From the NCBI GenBank assembly GCA_964621755.1, contig CAZUPI010000059.1:1-10442 (forward strand): a stretch of DNA of 10,442 bases, read 5' to 3'. This document shows, piece by piece, positions 5,073 through 10,442 of the stretch; positions within the stretch are counted from its first letter, which is position 1, and each line of letters begins with the position of its first letter. The DNA comes from UMGS1696 sp964621755 (GTDB taxonomy: Bacteria; Bacillota; Clostridia; Oscillospirales; CAG-272). The notes under the pieces are model-generated. The model did not search any database, was not told where the DNA came from, and saw only the letters and a program-made list of their open reading frames with translations. The translations under genes and the position numbers were made by a program.

Positions 5073-6251
5073 ATGAAAAAGATCTCTGTTCTAGACGACA
5101 TAGCTTCTGAAACTAACGGAAAAAGCTATAAAACATATAAATACTGTTTTGATGGTGTTGATGTTCCTCGTATGGATTACGATGATCATAAACAGCAATT
5201 CACCTGGAAAGCGCATGGTGAAACTGAATATCATGATACAGCAGTTGCTTTAAAAAGTTATGCTGACAGGATACTTACAGCACAGCCACCGCTTTTCCGC
5301 TTCTTTTTAGATGGGTCAAGGAAAACATATAAAGTTGATGATATGGCTTATACCAACAAGGTATTCCCTATTATTGCCGGACAAGTCGGTATTGGCTGCT
5401 GTGAACGGGTAGATGGTCACATGATTCCTTTGAAAAGCGGAAACGACATATTATTCTGGAGAGATTTAGTTATTACATTGCCCAAAATCGCCAAAAAGGG
5501 TGATTGGGACGATGATAAGTATGCTTTTGAAAATCTGAGAAAGAAAATAAATGCAAACTCTGAGTTAATAGGTAGACATCTTGAATTTGCAAGTATAATG
5601 CCGTATTCAACTAAGGTTGAGTTGGGCGATAAGATTGAAAATAAGGGAATAGCCGTTATACAGGATTACATGGTTGAGCGTGAGAAGGCAATGGTTGCGG
5701 AATTAGTAAGGCTTGGCTTTCTGTTGCCAACAAGCTATCTGCTCAAAGATGGTAGTTTGGAGTATCAAGTACATAAAATTGGCAGTAAACGGGAACTTGA
5801 AAGATTCAGAAACAATTATCAGTTTGTTGTAGGCGTATCAAAATCATTTAATCCTGAATACTGCGTAGATAAAAACGGAAGAAACAACTCTGATATGATT
5901 GCAAATCTTCAGCTTTTCAGCCGTACTCCTGTAAGCAAGTATTACTCTGAGCGTATTGGGAATATGTACTTTGCAGTTTGGTTTGTGAGAATCAGAGAAA
6001 GAAAAGTAACGGATAACCCATTTGATGGCATTCTGAAAATCGAAAAGATCCTTGTAAACAGCGATCAAATCGACAATGGATTGGATTCAGAAGAGGTTGA
6101 CCTCATTACAGCTAATATAATCAATGAACGAAATCCTGTTTGCTATGGAGCAGATAGAAGATGGGCGAATCATCTCTATCCCGTGTATGTTACCGAGAGT
6201 TATCTTAAAAGTAAGTATCTCGGTGAAAGTATGTTTTTGAATCTGTTTTAA
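5073..6251 (+). CDS. NurA-like nuclease, first gene of the four-gene operon
   Basis: This 392-residue soluble protein has the spaced landmarks of the NurA domain. FFLDGS (77-82) supplies Asp80. FPIIAGQVGIGCC (98-110) is the next strand pair. LLKDGSLEY (223-231) supplies Asp226. FVVGVSKSF (251-259) resembles the family's aGisKs motif, and WFVRI (303-307) follows. The end, NHLYPVYVTESYLKSKYL, matches the usual YP...A tail. NurA proteins are manganese-dependent 5'-3' DNA nucleases that form a complex with HerA to resect DNA ends, and a HerA-like gene follows after 21 bases. I prefer ATG 5073 (AGGTGA six bases upstream) to ATG 5067, which abuts that ribosome site. Overall similarity is remote and rests on motifs plus context. 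Family length (about 300-450) fits. A nuclease role on invading DNA is inferred. Confidence 0.7.
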   Translation: MKKISVLDDIASETNGKSYKTYKYCFDGVDVPRMDYDDHKQQFTWKAHGETEYHDTAVALKSYADRILTAQPPLFRFFLDGSRKTYKVDDMAYTNKVFPIIAGQVGIGCCERVDGHMIPLKSGNDILFWRDLVITLPKIAKKGDWDDDKYAFENLRKKINANSELIGRHLEFASIMPYSTKVELGDKIENKGIAVIQDYMVEREKAMVAELVRLGFLLPTSYLLKDGSLEYQVHKIGSKRELERFRNNYQFVVGVSKSFNPEYCVDKNGRNNSDMIANLQLFSRTPVSKYYSERIGNMYFAVWFVRIRERKVTDNPFDGILKIEKILVNSDQIDNGLDSEEVDLITANIINERNPVCYGADRRWANHLYPVYVTESYLKSKYLGESMFLNLF

Positions 6252-6273
6252 TGTTGAAAAAGGAGTTTTAATC

Positions 6274-7956
6274 GTGGGTAAGGTTATTGGAAAAATCTTG
6301 GCTACTGAGAAGAATCCTTCCACTATGGAAGAATTTAATTTCTGGACTAAGCCTGAGCTGATATTAAACCCGTTTGATGTTGTAAAAGTAGAACACATCA
6401 ACAACAGTGTTACATATGGCGTAATAGAAGAAATATCTCATATTACTGATACTGCAAATTTCCTTTCTGAGTACATTTCCAATGATTTCGGTGATGTTGA
6501 TACAACCCCTTTAACATACCGTATAGGAATGAATTATGTAAAGGCTCGTATTGTTGGAAATAGTAAGAATGTATATATTCCTGTCCTGAATGGCAGATCT
6601 GTCTGTATGGCAGAGAAAGATGAAGTTGCCGATGCCCTTGGCTTGTCGAATATTAAAAATCCTGTTCCCTGTGGTTATCTGGAAATGTATCAGGGTGCAG
6701 ATGAAAGCGATAGGATCAAGTTGCCGGTACATATGGACTCTCGTTTCTTGATTGGACCCGAAGGCGCTCATTTGAATATTTCGGGAATATCAGGATTGGC
6801 AGCAAAAACATCATATGCAATGTTCTTACTCAAAGCAATTCAAGATAAATGCCTTAATGCCGTTGACGAGGATACAGATGATGATGTAGCGTTTGTTATT
6901 TTCAATGTTAAAGGTAAGGACCTTCTTGCTATTGATGAACCGAATCCTTTTGAAAATGATGAAGAACGCAGAGAAACACACGCATTATACGAAGCAATGG
7001 GAATGACCACTTCTCCATTTAAAAATGTTCACTATTATTATCCTTATTCCAAAAAGGGAGCATGGAATACTTACTTGGATCAGGCAGCAGTGGAAGGCAA
7101 TATCAAGCGTGGTGCTGCTCATATGTACAAGTATGAGTACAAGTTTGATAAGGAAAACCTTGACCTGATGTTTGCAAGCCTTGATGATCCGACACAGACT
7201 ATGGATGCAATATTGAGCTATATCATCTCCGAACGAGGCGATTTTGGAAACCTTGGTGATTGGGGAGAATTCCTTGAAGAAGTGCATAGCTGTGGTGAAG
7301 CAGGTAAAAAAGACAAGGAAAAGGAGATTACGGTACAAAGCTGGCGAAAATTTGAGCGTATTGTAAAGAAGTCGATATACCGTAATCCTATTTTTGACAG
7401 CATACGGAACACATCGGAAGAAACTCGCATTAGCGATGCGTTAAAGCATATTAAGAAAAACGAAGTTCATGTTATTGATATAGCAAAATTGAACGACGAT
7501 ATGCAAAGTTTTGTCTTTGGTGATGCAGTAAGAGCCATTTATGATTTACAGCTTGGTCAGTATGAGGACAGTGACTATACGCCACCCTCAAAGATAGTTA
7601 TCTTTATTGATGAGCTGAATAAGTATGCATCAACAGATACACCGAAAAGCTCTCCTATTCTTCGTCAGGTTCTCGACATTGCTGAGCGAGGACGTTCTCT
7701 TGGTGTTATTCTGTTTGCAGCTGAGCAGTTTAAAAGCGCTATCCATACTCGTGTAACAGGCAACTGCTCTACTTTTGCTTACGGGCGTACAAATGCAATT
7801 GAGATAGCTAAGAGCGATTACAGATTTATCCCATCTGTTTACAAGAGCATGATGGCAAGGCTGGAACAAGGTGAGTATATCATTCAAAACCTCGTATTCA
7901 GCTCCTTACTTAACATTAGATTTCCAAAGCCAATATATAAACAGTTTAAGCAATAA
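6274..7956 (+). CDS. HerA-like DNA translocase ATPase (FtsK/HerA superfamily)
   Basis: This 560-residue protein has a HerA layout. An N-terminal beta-barrel (about 1-110; MGKVIGKILATEKNP, LNPFDVVKVEHINNSVTYGV, YVKARIVGN) is followed by a RecA-type ATPase. The P-loop region is NISGISGLAAKTS (168-180, Lys178). Walker B is KIVIFIDELNKYA (440-452) with Asp446 and Glu447. ERGRSLGVILFAAEQ (471-485) and TRVTGNCSTFAYGRTN (492-507) carry the likely arginine finger and sensor region. HerA proteins form hexameric rings that pump double-stranded DNA for NurA, encoded just upstream. The start is GTG 6274, eight bases after AAAAAGGAG. The P-loop is odd: the Gly normally before Lys is Ala. An insertion at about 225-395 is rich in charged residues. 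The C-terminus (YKQFKQ) is probably the ring-surface tail. Confidence 0.85.
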   Translation: MGKVIGKILATEKNPSTMEEFNFWTKPELILNPFDVVKVEHINNSVTYGVIEEISHITDTANFLSEYISNDFGDVDTTPLTYRIGMNYVKARIVGNSKNVYIPVLNGRSVCMAEKDEVADALGLSNIKNPVPCGYLEMYQGADESDRIKLPVHMDSRFLIGPEGAHLNISGISGLAAKTSYAMFLLKAIQDKCLNAVDEDTDDDVAFVIFNVKGKDLLAIDEPNPFENDEERRETHALYEAMGMTTSPFKNVHYYYPYSKKGAWNTYLDQAAVEGNIKRGAAHMYKYEYKFDKENLDLMFASLDDPTQTMDAILSYIISERGDFGNLGDWGEFLEEVHSCGEAGKKDKEKEITVQSWRKFERIVKKSIYRNPIFDSIRNTSEETRISDALKHIKKNEVHVIDIAKLNDDMQSFVFGDAVRAIYDLQLGQYEDSDYTPPSKIVIFIDELNKYASTDTPKSSPILRQVLDIAERGRSLGVILFAAEQFKSAIHTRVTGNCSTFAYGRTNAIEIAKSDYRFIPSVYKSMMARLEQGEYIIQNLVFSSLLNIRFPKPIYKQFKQ

Positions 7957-7973
7957 GAGAGTGGGGAATTAGA

Positions 7974-9554
7974 ATGGCTTTTATTGGTAAGAACGTGATA
8001 GAAAATCTTACTACTGCAATGTATGAAAACTTACTGATAGTATATAGAGAATATATTCAGAACTCTGCTGATTCCATTGACAGGGCAGTTGATCAAGGTC
8101 TTATTGATAAGAATAATGCGGAGATTTATGTCGATATTGATTCAAACAAAAGATACATTTCTATTGAGGATAACGGATCTGGAATAGTAGCCGCCGATTT
8201 CCAAAGAATAATGAGCAGTATAGCGGACTCAACAAAAGATTCTGCTAATAATAAAGGATTTAGAGGTATCGGTCGCTTAGGTGGTATATCTACTTGCCGT
8301 GAGTTGAGATTCTCATGCTCTGCCGCAGGAGAAGATATTCAGTCGGTCGTAATTTGGGATGCACATAAGGTCAGAGAAATTCTTATTGATGATACTCAGA
8401 ATCCCGATGCAGCAACACTTGTTGATAGCGTTACAAGTTATAATGCTCAGCCATGTGATACTGATAAGCATTTTTTCAAGGTTGAACTTATAGACATTGA
8501 ACAGAGTGCTTCGGAACTGCTTGATGAAGCAGAAATCAAGCGGTATCTCCGCAGTGTTGCACCTCTACCGTATTCAAATAGTTTCATTTTTTACACGAAA
8601 ATACATGATTTTGCAAAAGAGAACGGCTTTGTTATTGACGAGTACAATGTTTTCGTTAATGGCGATAGATTATTCAAGGACTACAGAACAAGGCTATACG
8701 AAGATAAAAATGGTCAAAAAGTTGCCTATGATGAAATCATAGATATTAAATTTGAAATATTCAATGCTTCAAATGGAGATGTCCTTGGATGGATGTGGTA
8801 TGGCATTAGCCGATTTGAAAAGCAGATTCCTGTCATAAATGAAATGCGAGGAATCCGTTTGAGAAAGGGTAATATCCAAATCGGTAATGAGCAAACCTTT
8901 TTGGAGCATGAGTTTTATAAAGAACCAAGAGGTTATCTATATCTGATTGGAGAAGTATTTGCTGTGCATAGTGAACTTCGCCCAAATGCAAGGCGAGATT
9001 ACTTCAATCTTAACGATTGCTGCCGTGAATTTGAACATAGTCTGCAAGATTTGTTCTATAACCGTTTTTATTCGATATATCACCTTGCTAATCAGTATAA
9101 GAAAGCATACCAAAAGAAACAGGAGCTTGCTAGGATACAACAAGAGTATCATGAAAAAGAACAGAGCGGATTTGATTCACCTGAGGATAAGCAATCACTT
9201 GAAGAAAAAATAGAGGATCTTACTACAGCTGCCGCTAAAGCAGATAAGACCATCGAAACAAGAGATACAAAGGAATCCGGCGATGATGTGCTTTCTAAAG
9301 TATATGGAGCAATCAAAAAGACATATGATGTTCCAAAGCAGGAAGAAGAACAAAAGTCTGTTTCAAGTGAAGAACCATCTGAAAGCAAAAATCCTTATAA
9401 AAATAAGCCAAAATATAAATCACAGAATCTTACGCAATACAGTAAAAAAGAACAAAAACTTATTGGTAAGATTTATGGAATAATTAGAGCCATCTTACCT
9501 CACGATATGGCTGATGTTGTTGTAAATAAGATACAGGAAGAATTAAGCAAATGA
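7974..9554 (+). CDS. GHKL-type ATPase (Hsp90/MutL-like)
   Basis: This 526-residue protein carries the Bergerat ATP fold at about 1-210. The N box is REYIQNSADSID (25-36, Glu26, Asn30, Asp33), the G1 box is EDNGSGI (65-71, Asp66), and the lid/G2 box is GFRGIGRLGG (95-104). All nucleotide-binding residues are present. A middle domain follows, with FVNGDRLFKDY (227-237) and EMRGIRLRKGNIQIG (290-304). Next come a helical, coiled-coil-prone part (about 350-425), a charged low-complexity linker (about 425-490) and a short C-terminal helical unit. There is no histidine-kinase H box, and the lid matches MutL/MORC-like proteins better than HtpG. It begins 17 bases after the HerA stop with a GTGGGGA ribosome site, and its stop overlaps the next start. 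In this setting it probably acts as an ATP-driven clamp or switch for HerA-NurA (inference). Confidence 0.85.
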   Translation: MAFIGKNVIENLTTAMYENLLIVYREYIQNSADSIDRAVDQGLIDKNNAEIYVDIDSNKRYISIEDNGSGIVAADFQRIMSSIADSTKDSANNKGFRGIGRLGGISTCRELRFSCSAAGEDIQSVVIWDAHKVREILIDDTQNPDAATLVDSVTSYNAQPCDTDKHFFKVELIDIEQSASELLDEAEIKRYLRSVAPLPYSNSFIFYTKIHDFAKENGFVIDEYNVFVNGDRLFKDYRTRLYEDKNGQKVAYDEIIDIKFEIFNASNGDVLGWMWYGISRFEKQIPVINEMRGIRLRKGNIQIGNEQTFLEHEFYKEPRGYLYLIGEVFAVHSELRPNARRDYFNLNDCCREFEHSLQDLFYNRFYSIYHLANQYKKAYQKKQELARIQQEYHEKEQSGFDSPEDKQSLEEKIEDLTTAAAKADKTIETRDTKESGDDVLSKVYGAIKKTYDVPKQEEEQKSVSSEEPSESKNPYKNKPKYKSQNLTQYSKKEQKLIGKIYGIIRAILPHDMADVVVNKIQEELSK

Positions 9555-10442
9555 ATCGTGAAATATTACTGATTGAGCCTAATTATAAGAATAAGTATCC
9601 TCCAATGGGACTTATGAAGATTTCCACATACTATAAGAATCTTGGGGATAAAGTAACTTTTTTCAAGGGCGATTTAAAAGATTTAGTTTTGCGAGATACC
9701 TTTGAAATGTTAAAGAAACAACTCTATGCCAATGACGAAACTATATTCTGGGAATTATATCAGCCACAGATATGCACATACTTAAAGAAAGGAACAGAAT
9801 CGGCACTTGATGGTGTTCCGCTTTATGATAGTAATCCTTTGATCCAAGAACTTTTTCACTACTATCGTAAGTTCTTTTTTCGAAAGGATTACTTCAAACC
9901 TGAGTTTCGCAAATATGACCGTGTAGGAATTACGACACTATTTACTTTTTACTGGGATATAACAATTGAAACTATTAACTTTGCAAAGCAATTATGTAAA
10001 GATCCTAATGGTGTAATGGTTGGTGGTGTATTGGCATCAATACTACCAAAACGTGTTGAAAAAGCAACAGGTATAAAACCTCACGAGGGAACACTTCACA
10101 CACCCGGAGAACTGGATGAGGGCAATGATATGATTATTGATGCATTGCCTTTGGATTACTCCATTCTTGAAGAGATTGATTATACTTATCCTGCCAATAA
10201 CGCTTATTTTGCATATATGACGAGAGGTTGCGTAAACCATTGCAAGTTTTGTGCAGTTCCAAAACTCGAACCGGTTTATATGGAATATTTACCTGTTTCA
10301 GAACAAGTACATATTGCCGAAGCAAAGTATGGCGCAAAACGAGACTTGCTTCTCCTTGACAATAATGTATTAGCTTCTTGTCGATTTGATGATATAATTG
10401 AAGATATTAAGAGAGCCGGTTTCTCAAAAAATGACACTTATG
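9551..10442 (+). CDS. Radical SAM protein with B12-binding-like N-terminal domain, partial
   Basis: The frame is open from ATG 9551 to the window end (297 complete codons), and its start overlaps the GHKL stop as ATGA, implying translational coupling. Residues 1-200 resemble the Rossmann-type domain in front of many B12-binding radical SAM enzymes (REILLIEPNYKNKYPPMGLM, KISTYYKNLGDKVTFFKG, GVMVGGVLASILP). The cobalamin ligand motif DxHxxG is not visible. The iron-sulfur motif CxxxCxxC is clear in TRGCVNHCKFCAVP, with Cys227, Cys231 and Cys234, followed by LLLLDNNVLAS. The enzyme should bind a 4Fe-4S cluster and SAM and start radical chemistry. The substrate (nucleic acid, nucleotide or protein) cannot be read from the sequence. 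A radical SAM enzyme ending a NurA-HerA-GHKL operon is unusual. Confidence 0.85.
   Translation, partial: MNREILLIEPNYKNKYPPMGLMKISTYYKNLGDKVTFFKGDLKDLVLRDTFEMLKKQLYANDETIFWELYQPQICTYLKKGTESALDGVPLYDSNPLIQELFHYYRKFFFRKDYFKPEFRKYDRVGITTLFTFYWDITIETINFAKQLCKDPNGVMVGGVLASILPKRVEKATGIKPHEGTLHTPGELDEGNDMIIDALPLDYSILEEIDYTYPANNAYFAYMTRGCVNHCKFCAVPKLEPVYMEYLPVSEQVHIAEAKYGAKRDLLLLDNNVLASCRFDDIIEDIKRAGFSKNDTY

Noticed and set aside
8947..9483. Short plus-strand frames inside the GHKL gene
   Set aside because: They overlap an intact 526-residue gene with all its motifs and have no supporting signals.
7974..9554. GHKL protein as a sensor histidine kinase or HtpG chaperone
   Set aside because: No phosphoacceptor H box or membrane segment is present. 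It is shorter than HtpG and its lid motif is of the MutL/MORC kind.
1..10442. CRISPR array, tRNA, rRNA, intact insertion sequence or integrase
   Set aside because: I saw no regularly spaced repeats, no tRNA-like cloverleaf or GTTCRA arm in context, no transposase or integrase motifs, and no paired attachment repeats.

Overview
The window reads as an accessory, defence-island-like stretch from a low-to-mid GC Gram-positive bacterium. The best guess is a gut or rumen clostridium near Ruminococcus/Oscillospiraceae. Support for this: AGGAGG-type ribosome sites, near-consensus sigma-A promoters (several with extended TGnTATAAT -10 boxes), and protein sequences that resemble clostridial families. 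The lineage is inference from recognition, not from a search.

Layout. (1) Positions 1-1579, minus strand: a type II restriction-modification pair. The 5-methylcytosine methyltransferase carries its own N-terminal helix-turn-helix. It overlaps by one base an Eco47II-family (GGNCC) restriction endonuclease that runs off the left edge. A strong promoter and a perfect 6-4-6 palindrome lie upstream of the methyltransferase. (2) Positions about 1700-2250: a minus-strand terminator, a possible oriT remnant and a MobC-like mobilization pseudogene with two frameshifts and one stop; no relaxase follows. (3) Positions 2378-2681: a small conserved-looking hypothetical gene with its own promoter and terminator. 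(4) Positions 2708-3996: a RES-domain protein gene with promoter and terminator. (5) Positions 4004-4315, minus: a Xre-type regulator with a palindrome across its own promoter. It is divergent from (6) a SLOG-family gene (4489-4955) broken by a single-base frameshift. (7) From 5002 to the right edge: one operon of a NurA-like nuclease, a HerA-like DNA translocase ATPase, a GHKL (Hsp90/MutL-like) ATPase, and a radical SAM protein cut off by the window end.

How they may work together. The R-M pair is an ordinary defence module. Its inferred target GGNCC is strikingly rare here: I found two sites by eye where roughly 15-20 would be expected. The four-gene operon has very tight spacing (21 bp, 17 bp, then an ATGA overlap). 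It pairs a NurA/HerA end-processing machine with a GHKL switch and a radical SAM enzyme. I know of no named defence system with this exact composition, and it is the most promising candidate for an undescribed system. The RES gene (a family of NAD-degrading enzymes) and the SLOG gene (a nucleotide-ligand sensor superfamily) strengthen the defence-island reading. The mobC/oriT debris suggests the region arrived on, or was hit by, a mobilizable element that has since decayed.
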